Source: an uncultured Oscillibacter sp. (GTDB lineage Bacteria > Bacillota_A > Clostridia > Oscillospirales > Oscillospiraceae). Taken from it: a DNA stretch of 41,039 bases. The position numbers and the translations under genes were made by a program. This document shows positions 15,041 to 21,511 of this stretch, one piece after another. The DNA lies in assembly GCA_951800675.1 (NCBI GenBank), contig CATOKC010000009.1:1-41039 (forward strand), written 5' to 3'. Each line of letters opens with the position of its first letter. Positions within the stretch are counted from its first letter, which is position 1. The notes under the pieces were generated by a model. That model was not told the DNA's origin. It worked only from the letters and a program-made list of their open reading frames with translations, and did not search any database.

Positions 15041-15082
15041 CGGGCGTACATATATAATAATTTATGTACGCCCGTATGTCAA
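15041..15082 (-). promoter_or_regulatory. Promoter and palindromic operator of the RHH gene
   Basis: On the minus strand TTGACA (15082-15077), 17-base spacer, TATTAT (15059-15054). A perfect inverted repeat with 12-base arms, CGGGCGTACATA (15041-15052) and its complement (15063-15074), brackets the -10 box with a 10-base centre. The spacing places both arms on one DNA face, as expected for two RHH dimers. Confidence 0.85.
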
Positions 15083-15165
15083 GAGGTTTTTTAAAAAAAT
15101 TTCCGATTACCATGTACAACTCTGCCGAATTATGGTATTGTGTCTGTGGAGGGGGGTGAAATAGA

Positions 15166-15327
15166 ATGAAAGCTATTGGTGTTTTACTTATTCTTCTTGG
15201 CGTTATCGGAATTTTAATGGGATTGATGATGTTTGGTGATATTGGAATAGCATGTATTGTCGGGGCATTAGCGGCCCTGCTGTCCGGAATCGGGTTTCTG
15301 TCTGCATCCAAGAAACTCAAAGGATAA
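15166..15327 (+). CDS. 53-residue two-helix membrane protein
   Basis: Reads MKAIGVLLILLGVIGILMGL then a short FGDIG turn and a second hydrophobic helix (ACIVGALAALLSGIGFLSA), with a basic tail ASKKLKG. Strong GGAGGGGGGTG ribosome site. Divergent from the RHH gene; its promoter is not clear (a TGGTATTGT -10-like box lies at about 15133-15141). A bidirectional terminator follows directly. Role unknown; size and context would fit a superinfection-exclusion or toxin-like membrane protein. Confidence 0.7.
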   Translation: MKAIGVLLILLGVIGILMGLMMFGDIGIACIVGALAALLSGIGFLSASKKLKG

Positions 15328-15329
15328 AC

Positions 15330-15364
15330 AAACCCCTCCGCCAATTGCAGCGGAGGGGTTTTCC
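15330..15364. terminator. Bidirectional terminator
   Basis: ACCCCTCCGC and GCGGAGGGGT form a strong stem (about 11 bp with A/T ends, 8-base loop), with TTTT on the plus side and TTTG/TTTA on the minus side. It separates the convergent membrane-peptide and lipoprotein genes. Confidence 0.88.
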
Positions 15365-15365
15365 C

Positions 15366-16058
15366 CTATCTTCTTCCGGTTAAAAAAACTTTATAGCTAT
15401 CAAATTCATCATAACAATCCATCTCTTTATTTATCGTTTTACCAGGTTTAAGTTCGCTGTCATCATCGGTTGTGTAGTTCTGTGAAAACCCAACAACTTC
15501 ATCACCTTTGAAGAAAAGAACAGATGCTTCAACAAATTCAGCAGCACTTTCGCCATTGTTGGTTACAGACAAAATAATTTTATTCTTTGCCTCGGTTGCC
15601 TCATATGTTAAATCAGACTGTACACATTCGTACCAAGTTTCTTCTTTCGCTGTAAGCTCGTATTCAACCGAACTATAGTCTTCATCCGGCATAAAATAAA
15701 GCAATACACTATGACCGCTTTCTATTGCCTCCTGGCTCCCACTTTTTGCCCCTACCAACTTCCCATCACTGTCATAAAAGTTAACTTCAACAGAAATATC
15801 CGCATTTAGTGAAGAATTGTTTTTAATAGCCATAAAAAAGTAATTGAACCAATCACTTTTATAACTATACTTCTCTACTTCAAGCTGTTCCACAATAGGT
15901 ATAGAATCCTCTTTTGGGGGTTCTTCCTTTTTCTCCGTCTCTTTGTTTGTCTGTGGCTCATAATCGGACGTAACAGAAGATTTTGCGCTTTCCACTGAAC
16001 AAGCGCAAAACGAAAGAACCATCACAAATGCCAAAATCAAGCAAAAAAACTTCTTCAT
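15366..16058 (-). CDS. Prophage lipoprotein with tandem Ig-like (FxLYD-type) domains
   Basis: 230 residues. The start at 16058 gives a lipoprotein signal peptide, MKKFFCLILAFVMVLSFCAC, with Cys20 as the likely lipidated residue, and GGAGG eight bases upstream. A linker rich in Lys/Glu/Pro (about 22-60) is followed by two beta domains (WFNYFFMAIKNNSSLNADISVEVNFYDSDG ..., IILSVTNNGESAAEFVEASVLFF ...) that each look like the FxLYD/DUF-type Ig fold of Firmicutes surface proteins. AT-rich, with its own promoter, so a lysogenic conversion gene; surface role not visible. Confidence 0.78.
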   Translation of the reverse strand: MKKFFCLILAFVMVLSFCACSVESAKSSVTSDYEPQTNKETEKKEEPPKEDSIPIVEQLEVEKYSYKSDWFNYFFMAIKNNSSLNADISVEVNFYDSDGKLVGAKSGSQEAIESGHSVLLYFMPDEDYSSVEYELTAKEETWYECVQSDLTYEATEAKNKIILSVTNNGESAAEFVEASVLFFKGDEVVGFSQNYTTDDDSELKPGKTINKEMDCYDEFDSYKVFLTGRR

Positions 16059-16068
16059 TTCCAATACC

Positions 16069-16130
16069 TCCAAAATTCGGAGTATAATCTCCGTATTCTG
16101 GATGATACCACACGATGCGATGGAATTCAA
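16069..16130 (-). promoter_or_regulatory. Lipoprotein promoter with downstream palindrome
   Basis: TTGAAT (16130-16125), 17-base spacer, TATCAT (16107-16102) with extended TGG on the minus strand. Immediately downstream, 16069-16102 is a 34-base imperfect palindrome (arms of 14 bases, 12 matching, centre TATAAT), which could be an operator or an mRNA 5' hairpin. Confidence 0.55.
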
Positions 16131-16155
16131 CAATTTACCACTAATTTGTTGATAA

Positions 16156-16311
16156 AGTTACTGCAACATTGCAGTGGTCATGACCAACAACTACTTCACC
16201 GATGGAGGCAAGGAAGCCGCCCAGGCCCTGGGCGTGGAGCTGTGGGACCGGGACGTGCTGGGTGCTATGCTGAAAGCTTCGGCGCGGCGGGAAGGTACGC
16301 AAATCTCATGA
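16156..16311 (+). pseudogene. Fragment of Mrr-like restriction endonuclease (C-terminus)
   Basis: The frame reads NIAVVMTNNYFTDGGKEAAQ, then LGVELWDRDVLGAMLK and a stop at 16309. VVMTNNYFT...A...GVELWDRD is the C-terminal signature of the Mrr catalytic domain family. Nothing upstream in frame beyond 16156 (a TAA precedes), so the catalytic part is gone. It overlaps the 3' end of the opposing Rha gene. A second copy of its end lies on the other side of that gene at 17014. Confidence 0.7.
16243..16260 (+). repeat. 18-bp direct repeat, copy 1
   Basis: TGGGACCGGGACGTGCTG, identical at 17017-17034, encoding WDRDVL in both. The two copies flank the Rha gene, 774 bases apart, and lie in duplicated Mrr C-terminal fragments. 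Confidence 0.85.
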
Positions 16312-16963
16312 TCTGCTCCCCGTTGGCCTTGCAGATTTGATATATCTCCTTGTAGTGGGTGCCCTTCTGCATTTCTTCATCGACCGTGTGTAGGATCATA
16401 TCCTCCAGGAAGGCAATAACGGAGATCGTCTTGAACGGCGCCGTCTCGCGCTCCCCGCTCTGGATGCCGACAAGGCTGTTGACGAGCTGAGAGTAAATTG
16501 TATAAACTCTCTTCCGCATGTTCCGGCTTCCCTGAGCCTCGGCGTAATCCACCAGATTTGCCAGGGTGTCGGTTTCCATCCGGCGGATCAGCTTGCCCTG
16601 CTTGCGGGTCACCAGCCATTCGGAGGATCTGCGCTCCTGGATGAACGCTTCCATCTGGTTGAAAGCGTTGATGTATTTCAGCTTCCACTCCAGGGCCTCC
16701 TTGCCGGTGAAGCCCATGACCAAGAGTGAGAAGCCATCGCGAGTGCAGAGGTACTCCGGGTATGTTTGTCCATTCTGCTCCTCGGTATACCAGGACTTGA
16801 TAAAGTACTTTCTGGGGGTCTGCTTATTTTCAAGCAGACCCTTTGTAATGACATGGATGGACGAAAGCAAGTTGTTGTGCCGCTTGTTAAAGCGTTCAGC
16901 AATCACTCGACTGCTGACAACGGCCTGGTCTTTGCGCTCGAAAATCATAAGGTCGTTTTTCAT
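16265..16963 (-). CDS. rha: Rha-family phage regulatory protein
   Basis: 232 residues starting MKNDLMIFERKDQAVVSSRV with AAGGAG seven bases upstream. Residues about 10-105 are the Rha (pRha) domain: RFNKRHNNLLSSI, KYFIKSWYTEEQNGQTYPEYLCTRDGFSLLVMGFTGKEALEWKLKYI. The C-terminal 110 residues (LANLVDYAEAQGSR ... VNSLVGIQSGERE ... EEMQKG) match the C-terminus of the gene at 17496-18203. Rha proteins interfere with lysogeny or modulate phage growth; antirepressor-like action is inferred. It sits between two Mrr remnants, suggesting insertion by recombination. Confidence 0.85.
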   Translation of the reverse strand: MKNDLMIFERKDQAVVSSRVIAERFNKRHNNLLSSIHVITKGLLENKQTPRKYFIKSWYTEEQNGQTYPEYLCTRDGFSLLVMGFTGKEALEWKLKYINAFNQMEAFIQERRSSEWLVTRKQGKLIRRMETDTLANLVDYAEAQGSRNMRKRVYTIYSQLVNSLVGIQSGERETAPFKTISVIAFLEDMILHTVDEEMQKGTHYKEIYQICKANGEQIMRFAYLPAAPKLSA

Positions 16964-17013
16964 GATGTAGCTCCTTTGTATAATGTGTTGCGGCTGTGGA
17001 GAATGAGCCGCAT

Positions 17014-17088
17014 TTATGGGACCGGGACGTGCTGCGGAGGATGCTGGTGTATGCGGAGCATAGGGAGGGGAGGAATGCGGCGGAATGA
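17014..17088 (+). pseudogene. Second Mrr-like C-terminal fragment
   Basis: Reads LWDRDVLRRMLVYAEHREGR then NAAE and stop. It aligns with the fragment at 16243-16311 (WDRDVLGAMLKASARREG). Only the last 24 codons remain. A small plus-strand gene begins 12 bases later. Confidence 0.65.
17017..17034 (+). repeat. 18-bp direct repeat, copy 2
   Basis: Identical to 16243-16260. Flanks the Rha gene on its 5' side. Confidence 0.85.
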
Positions 17089-17100
17089 CCGCAACTACAT

Positions 17101-17322
17101 ATGAAGGATAAAAATAAAAAATATCAACGCGCATTTATTCCAACGAATCCACAGGACCAGCATCGGTCCCAGATCGAACTTATGAACTGGAAAGCGGAGT
17201 TGGAAGCAGAAAAGAAACAGAACTTTCGCAACGCAATTCTTGGATGGGTGACAGCGATCAGCGCGGTAGTTGCTGCTCTGGCTGCGGTGGCTGGCGTTGT
17301 AATTCAACTTGTTTTAAGGTAA
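17101..17322 (+). CDS. Small membrane protein, hypothetical
   Basis: 73 residues: Lys/Arg-rich head (MKDKNKKYQRAFIPTNPQDQ), a charged helix, and a C-terminal membrane helix (LGWVTAISAVVAALAAVAGVVIQLVL). No strong ribosome site; it may be coupled to the Mrr frame ending 12 bases upstream. Its last 65 bases overlap the convergent gene at 17258-17440, so at least one of the two ends may be mis-called. Confidence 0.5.
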   Translation: MKDKNKKYQRAFIPTNPQDQHRSQIELMNWKAELEAEKKQNFRNAILGWVTAISAVVAALAAVAGVVIQLVLR

Positions 17323-17440
17323 TAAGCGTGTCCAGTTTTCCGGACACTTCTTTCAATCCAAGAAGAATATCGCTCAACGTGCATTTTTCTTCGATCACAT
17401 CCATGACCAGCCTGTTTAGGTAAATTTCATATTCTTTCAA
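17258..17440 (-). CDS. Small helical protein, hypothetical
   Basis: 60 residues, TTG start with AGAGGTGAT six bases upstream. MKEYEIYLNRLVMDVIEEKC then LSDILLGLKEVSGKLDTLITL looks like a real helical protein; the Gln/Pro-rich end lies in the overlap with the plus-strand membrane gene. Function unknown. Lies between two Rha-type genes. Confidence 0.55.
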   Translation of the reverse strand: MKEYEIYLNRLVMDVIEEKCTLSDILLGLKEVSGKLDTLITLKQVELQRQPPQPEQQLPR

Positions 17441-17495
17441 GATATCACCTCTTTTATCGTGCGCTCAGCCCGCCCCCCCGATGGGGGCGGCTTTC

Positions 17496-18203
17496 TTATG
17501 CTGTCAAAGCAAAACCGCCATCCAGGGCCAACGCCGCCACCTGCAGGACCTTTACCTTCACGTTCTGAAACGCCTGGTGGTACTCTGTATGATCGCCGAT
17601 CTCATGAACGATCGCTCTGCTGATCACGCGCTCTACCGTTCGCAGATCCAGGAGTTGTCCGGCGGTACTGGAATCTCTGCCGCCAGAGGTAATACCAACC
17701 GCAGTATGAGCAAGCTTCGTAAATGCGGTATAGTACCAATCAGGCTGCTTGCTTCCGCTGGCGGCGGCATATTCAACAAAAAGCTTGATCTCATTTGTCT
17801 CCAGCCGCCGGGCCTTCTTGCCCTCAATACGCGCCGTCTTCCAGGCTTCGGTCTGCCGCTCAAATTGCTGCTGCCAAAGGATCTTCCGCATGGCGTAGAA
17901 CTGGCGGACCAGCTCCTTCTTGAAAGAGCGAACGCACTCCGTGTTTTTCAGGTAGGTCATCAGGAGCGTGGCCTGTTCCTCGGTCAGGTGGTAGATCGTC
18001 TCCGGTCTGCCTCGTCCGCCGATTTTTCGCATTTCAAATGCGATAATTCCAAACTCCTCAAAATCTTTTCTATAGGTAGAAATCAACTGCTGTACTGCGT
18101 GATGTTGAACTTCTGCATGCTTCGCGATAATTTCAGAAGTTGTATAGACCTCATCCTTTTGGCCCAGAAAAACCAGGGACATTTCGTTTTTGGAATTTTT
18201 CAT
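17496..18203 (-). CDS. Rha-type antirepressor with shared C-terminal domain
   Basis: 235 residues, AAAGG nine bases upstream of the ATG. The N-terminal region (VYTTSEIIAKHAEVQHHAVQ, GRGRPETIYHLTEEQATLLMTYLKN, FKKELVRQFYAMRK) is a Rha-type domain of a different subtype from that at 16265. From about residue 135 the C-terminus (FVEYAAASGSK ... LAHTAVGITSGGRD ... ERVISRAIVHEIGDH) aligns with the end of the 16265 gene. The pair looks like domain-shuffled antirepressors. Its leader contains a GC-rich branched hairpin (18238-18304). A GC hairpin follows the stop. Confidence 0.82.
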   Translation of the reverse strand: MKNSKNEMSLVFLGQKDEVYTTSEIIAKHAEVQHHAVQQLISTYRKDFEEFGIIAFEMRKIGGRGRPETIYHLTEEQATLLMTYLKNTECVRSFKKELVRQFYAMRKILWQQQFERQTEAWKTARIEGKKARRLETNEIKLFVEYAAASGSKQPDWYYTAFTKLAHTAVGITSGGRDSSTAGQLLDLRTVERVISRAIVHEIGDHTEYHQAFQNVKVKVLQVAALALDGGFALTA

Positions 18204-18237
18204 AAGATTACTACCTTTCTAATCATACGCCTTATAT

Positions 18238-18304
18238 GTTGAGCCGGGGCAGGGGGCAAGGCCATCCCCTTTTCGGTCCGCGAAACCTAGCCCCGGCGGT
18301 CAAC
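18238..18304 (-). promoter_or_regulatory. Branched hairpin in leader of Rha-type gene
   Basis: Outer helix GTTGA/TCAAC plus GCCGGGGC/GCCCCGGC (18238-18250 with 18290-18304, 2-base bulge) encloses two hairpins, GGGG/CCCC (18252-18269) and TTTCG/CGAAA (18271-18285). No T-run on either side, so it is not a plain terminator. It lies between the AntA stop and the Rha-type start and could control the second gene's translation. Confidence 0.5.
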
Positions 18305-18313
18305 CAGTGAAAC

Positions 18314-18329
18314 TCAAAATTTCCGCTAT
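18314..18329 (+). repeat. Core of the antirepressor-flanking repeat at the AntA stop
   Basis: TCAAAATTTCCGCTAT, identical to the first 16 bases of the copies at 19067 and 30229. On the minus strand it contains the AntA stop codon TAG. It stands as a direct repeat to the 19068 copy across the AntA gene. Confidence 0.75.
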
Positions 18330-19027
18330 GCCGACTTTTCGGGGAGAAACGCTGCCGGGTTGTCCAGAATGGCTTTCACTCCCTGGTAGTCCTGCCCCAG
18401 GTGGATCAGGCCTTGAATAATGCTTTCGTACCGAATGACTTCCCGCAGCTGCTGGGGTGTCAAAAGCTCCCGCACATTGAAGTCTTTGGGTTTATCGTAC
18501 ATCTCTCTAAGCTGCTTGGCGTTATAGCCGGTCACATGCTTGTAAACAAGGTCGGTAAACTGCTTGTATCTCCAGCTTTTTTGTGGGCTTTCTGGCAGCA
18601 CCTCTTTGAGGATGTCGGTAAACAGGCGGCGCTCCGCTTTAGAGCGGGCGCGGATAATTTTCAGCTCACGATAACGCTTTTCCGCTTCGATGAAGTACCG
18701 GCGAACCATTTTCCCCATGTCGTTTCGCTCCAGCATCGCCATCTCTTTTGCGGTGTCCAGCGTAAGGATGTAGTCAATTCTGTTAGAACCTCCCCGGCCT
18801 GTTTGCTCGCCGGATTTGACGAGCAAACAATAGTCCAAGTTCTCTACAGCTCCGATAGCTTCCAGACGTTCTTTTACCCAATGGGAAAAGTCTCGTCCTA
18901 CTTTTAGCGCTGCCCACAGTTCACGGGCATCAACGATCTGCTCGTGAAAGTTGCTCCCGTCGATGCAGTTCTTTTCGTAAATGGGCACGATACTCTTCTC
19001 AATGACTTTCATTTCTTCAAATTTCAT
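18326..19027 (-). CDS. AntA-type phage antirepressor
   Basis: 233 residues starting MKFEEMKVIEKSIVPIYEKN; AAGGA lies nine bases before this ATG, so I prefer it to one eight codons earlier. Residues about 28-115 form the AntA/AntB domain: VDARELWAALKVGRDFSHWVKERL, TLDTAKEMAMLERNDMGKMVRRYFIEAEKRY. The C-terminal 110 residues are helical (FTDLVYKHVTGYNAKQLREMY). AntA proteins counteract the lysogeny repressor. Flanked by direct copies of a 16-base motif, the downstream copy covering its stop codon, which suggests movement as a cassette. Confidence 0.86.
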   Translation of the reverse strand: MKFEEMKVIEKSIVPIYEKNCIDGSNFHEQIVDARELWAALKVGRDFSHWVKERLEAIGAVENLDYCLLVKSGEQTGRGGSNRIDYILTLDTAKEMAMLERNDMGKMVRRYFIEAEKRYRELKIIRARSKAERRLFTDILKEVLPESPQKSWRYKQFTDLVYKHVTGYNAKQLREMYDKPKDFNVRELLTPQQLREVIRYESIIQGLIHLGQDYQGVKAILDNPAAFLPEKSA

Positions 19028-19067
19028 GGTAGATATTCCTTTCTTATACATTAAGGTTTGAAATTAT

Positions 19068-19104
19068 CAAAATTTCCGCTATCTCTATGAAGTTGTCAAG
19101 GTGC
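19068..19104 (+). repeat. Antirepressor-flanking repeat, copy upstream of AntA 1
   Basis: CAAAATTTCCGCTATCTC then TATGAAGTTGTCAAGGTGC. Same as the copy at 30230-30268 except a 2-base deletion and one substitution. It lies 41 bases upstream of the AntA start and contains TTGACA on the minus strand, possibly a promoter -35 box with no clear -10. Confidence 0.8.
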
Positions 19105-19134
19105 GCGACGGTCGGGCCCGCCGGGGGCGCGGCG

Positions 19135-19692
19135 CTAGTTCAGCCGCGCCATAAACGCATCGATCTCCGCCTGTTCCTCGGCAGTAAACTGTCTGGACTG
19201 GCTGGACAGCGCGAACCGTTTCTTCATTCGGATAAACTCCGCCCGCTTTTTCCTGTCCACTTCCGAGGCGTCCGTACTGCGGATATCAATAACGCTGGTA
19301 AACGCGGTGTCCTTCAGATCGCCCAGCATGGAGATAAACTCGAACCAATGGAGCTTTTCCCGGCTGATGTCGATGCCAAAGGTCTTTCGAAACCCGGAAA
19401 CGATTCGTCCCGCGTCTTTCTCGAAGGAGTACAGCGGAGCCTCGCTGCCGCCGTCATCCTGCGGGGAGGACGGATCCCCGCAGGACAGGAACCAGGAAAG
19501 CCCGTCCAGCGCCGTTTTGAGGTCCGGTATGCCGTTCCCGTAAAGCAGGCTCAGCGCCGTCCAGGTCTTCTCGCTGTCATTCAGCTCCGGGTCGGAGATG
19601 CAGAGCTGTATCTGCACCCCGATCCGGTAGTCTGTGCGGATCAGCCAGCCGTTGTAATCCTCCGGCAGCCGGTCCAGCATAGCGTTATACAT
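19135..19692 (-). CDS. Gp15-family tail assembly chaperone
   Basis: 185 residues, overlapping the upstream gene by eight bases. Starts MYNAMLDRLPEDYNGWLIRT, then DYRIGVQIQLCISDPELNDSEK, ALSLLYGNGIPD, LHWFEFISMLGDLKDTAFTSVIDIRS and a Lys-rich end; this is the bacteriophage Gp15 family, found directly before tape-measure genes, where it acts with a partner as the tail tube/tape-measure chaperone. Here the tape measure is 7 kb away because of the accessory island. No frameshift signal between this and the previous gene was evident; they are separate overlapping frames. Confidence 0.85.
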   Translation of the reverse strand: MYNAMLDRLPEDYNGWLIRTDYRIGVQIQLCISDPELNDSEKTWTALSLLYGNGIPDLKTALDGLSWFLSCGDPSSPQDDGGSEAPLYSFEKDAGRIVSGFRKTFGIDISREKLHWFEFISMLGDLKDTAFTSVIDIRSTDASEVDRKKRAEFIRMKKRFALSSQSRQFTAEEQAEIDAFMARLN

Positions 19693-20119
19693 TGCCGGTC
19701 CTGGCGGCGCTGTATTTATTCATGCGCCGTGCCTTTTCCTTTGCAAACTCCTGCAGATAGGGCGTAAGCTGCTCAAAAAACTCAATGAACAGCTCAAAGC
19801 TGGGCGTGATATCGCCAAAAACCTTCCGGCATGTGCCTTCTCCGAACAGCTTGTCCACCTCTTCTGTCAAGGCCGCGCCAGCTGTCGAATACAGTGCAAA
19901 GGTTTCCTGCAGCAGTCCGCTCTGTTCGGTGCTGTCCTTGTACCGATCCCGGATATCCGCCTCTTTTCTGGTGGATTCGTCCGCCATTTTTTGCAGATTT
20001 TCATAGAGGGAAAAGAACTTTTCCAGAAAGGCGTTGTCGTGCAGGCTCAAGGTGATGAAATCGCCGTCATCATTGACTTCGATACGCTTGACACCTGTAT
20101 TGACGCGAATACCAGCCAT
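19685..20119 (-). CDS. Tail assembly chaperone-like protein (DUF6673-type)
   Basis: 144 residues, start overlapping the major tail stop (TAATG). MAGIRVNTGVKRIEVNDDGD followed by ITLSLHDNAFLEKFFSLYEN and a long helical rest (FGDITPSFELFIEFFEQLTPYLQ) is the pattern of a small protein seen between the major tail protein and Gp15 in Clostridia phages. Its place implies the first of two tail chaperones. Role is inferred from synteny. Confidence 0.75.
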   Translation of the reverse strand: MAGIRVNTGVKRIEVNDDGDFITLSLHDNAFLEKFFSLYENLQKMADESTRKEADIRDRYKDSTEQSGLLQETFALYSTAGAALTEEVDKLFGEGTCRKVFGDITPSFELFIEFFEQLTPYLQEFAKEKARRMNKYSAARTGNV

Positions 20120-20607
20120 TATTCAGCGCTCCCTTCCGTAAAGGACTTCGTATCCGGGTCGAACGTCCCCTTGACGCCGCTGCCCCGCCAGTTGATGGTA
20201 TAGCCGATGGACAGCGGGTCGGAGGCGGCGCCGCCATAGCTGTCGATCTGGATGGAAACCGGCTGTTTGGTAGCGGCGTATGCGCCGCCGGTCTGCTTGT
20301 CAAAAATGTCCACCAGCACTACGTCCGAATAGGCGTCGTTGCCCACAGGAAGGTTGTCCTTCATATCCTTGATGAAATCAAACACATCGTTCCCGGGGAC
20401 AGCTTGTCCCGTAACAGGCGCATTGGGCTGATAGCCGGTCAGGTCGGTATTTGCCACATCCTCATGAATGTACTGGTTTGTGCTGGTCTGTGGGTTGTAA
20501 GAGATCGTCAGCTCCGTTACTCCGGGGCCGATGATGCCGTAGGTTGCGGACGTTTCCTTTGGCGTAGTGTTCAAAAACATTTTGAACGCGCTTCTTTTTT
20601 CTGACAT
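20119..20607 (-). CDS. Major tail (tube) protein
   Basis: 162 residues, GAGGAAATC before the ATG. Beta-rich with TYGIIGPGVTELTISYNPQTS, DAYSDVVLVDIFDK, and SIQIDSYGGAASDPLSIGYTINWRGSGVKGTFD near the end, typical of phage tail-tube proteins of Clostridia phages. Located between tail-terminator and chaperone genes, as expected. It polymerises into hexameric rings forming the tube. Confidence 0.85.
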   Translation of the reverse strand: MSEKRSAFKMFLNTTPKETSATYGIIGPGVTELTISYNPQTSTNQYIHEDVANTDLTGYQPNAPVTGQAVPGNDVFDFIKDMKDNLPVGNDAYSDVVLVDIFDKQTGGAYAATKQPVSIQIDSYGGAASDPLSIGYTINWRGSGVKGTFDPDTKSFTEGSAE

Positions 20608-20621
20608 GATTTCCTCGCTTT

Positions 20622-21092
20622 CTAAGGTTCGACCTTATAGGTCATCCTGAAAAATATCTGATGGTCCTCCCATCCGTCCTCCATGCGGGCAAACAGGGCG
20701 GCCTGTGTGGTCTGCTCGAACGTCTGGACTTCACGCCCCTCTCCGATATCGGGCGTCTGCCCGTTGGCCCACTGACCCAGGCTGTCCAGAAGCTCATCGG
20801 CGTTCAGACGGGCGTCCGGACTGCCGGGTTTTGTTCGATATATGATCTTAAATGGATAGTCCGCGTCATAGGAGCCGTCTATATACCGCTCCACGATGTA
20901 CGCCCCCTGCACCAGAGACAGCGCCATGCTTGGCTTATCAGCTGGCATAAACTCATAATCGATCATCTGGATGGAGATCGGAACGTCCGAATCCTTGTTC
21001 AGCCATCCGTTCAGCCAAACGATGACCGCTCTTGATATGCTGCCCTCTTCCTGCGCGGGAACAAACTCTACCGGTCTATTTTCTGAACTCAC
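20622..21092 (-). CDS. Tail terminator/minor capsid 3-like protein
   Basis: 156 residues, GTG start inside the upstream gene with GGAGGG ten bases before. AVIVWLNGWLNKDSDVPISI, ALSLVQGAYIVERYIDGSY, WEDHQIFFRMTYKVEP fit the minor-capsid protein family (PF12691-type) that occupies the tail-completion slot before the major tail gene. It probably caps the tail tube at the head-proximal end. Confidence 0.75.
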   Translation of the reverse strand: MSSENRPVEFVPAQEEGSISRAVIVWLNGWLNKDSDVPISIQMIDYEFMPADKPSMALSLVQGAYIVERYIDGSYDADYPFKIIYRTKPGSPDARLNADELLDSLGQWANGQTPDIGEGREVQTFEQTTQAALFARMEDGWEDHQIFFRMTYKVEP

Positions 21093-21510
21093 GCTGCATT
21101 TCCCTCCCTGCCACGCGCCGCCACTTGTCCAGGTTCTGGGCTTTGGATGCTTCGAACCAGTGGGATTGGGCCTTTCCGTGGACCGCCTGGCTGATATTCA
21201 GGTCCGTGCCTGTGACCTCTTTCGTTGCCCCTTTTGTGGCGAACGGGCTGCCTGTTTTGGGATCGATCATCAGTTTGCCGTAGTACAGAAAGCGGGCATA
21301 TGGACCGGGGTAGATAATGGTGTCTTCCGACACAATCACTCTATTTGCAAGCGATCTCGTTCTGGCCGGTACATACGGGTCTGTATCCTTTGCCATTTGG
21401 ACTGCAAGGGTATGCTCCGCGCCCTCTCCAGCAAACCGCATCCTTTTGTCGATCTTCTCCAGATCCCTTGCGAACGCCTTCGCGTCCACTTTGAATTGAA
21501 ATCCAGCCAT
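21076..21510 (-). CDS. Minor capsid 2/HK97 gp10-like tail completion protein
   Basis: 144 residues starting MAGFQFKVDAKAFARDLEKI. DTDPYVPARTRSLANRV, IIYPGPYARFLYYGKLMIDPKTGSPFA and HWFEASKAQNLDKW are typical of the gp10-like/minor capsid 2 family, which joins head connector and tail. The true start is fixed by its closeness to the upstream stop (one base after it) and a GAGGGGTGTGAG ribosome site. Confidence 0.8.
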   Translation of the reverse strand: MAGFQFKVDAKAFARDLEKIDKRMRFAGEGAEHTLAVQMAKDTDPYVPARTRSLANRVIVSEDTIIYPGPYARFLYYGKLMIDPKTGSPFATKGATKEVTGTDLNISQAVHGKAQSHWFEASKAQNLDKWRRVAGREMQREFRK

Positions 21511-21511
21511 C

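Noticed and set aside
17450..17495. GC hairpin after the Rha-type gene as its terminator
   Set aside because: The T-rich side is on the plus strand only and weak (CTTTCTT), so direction and function are unclear.
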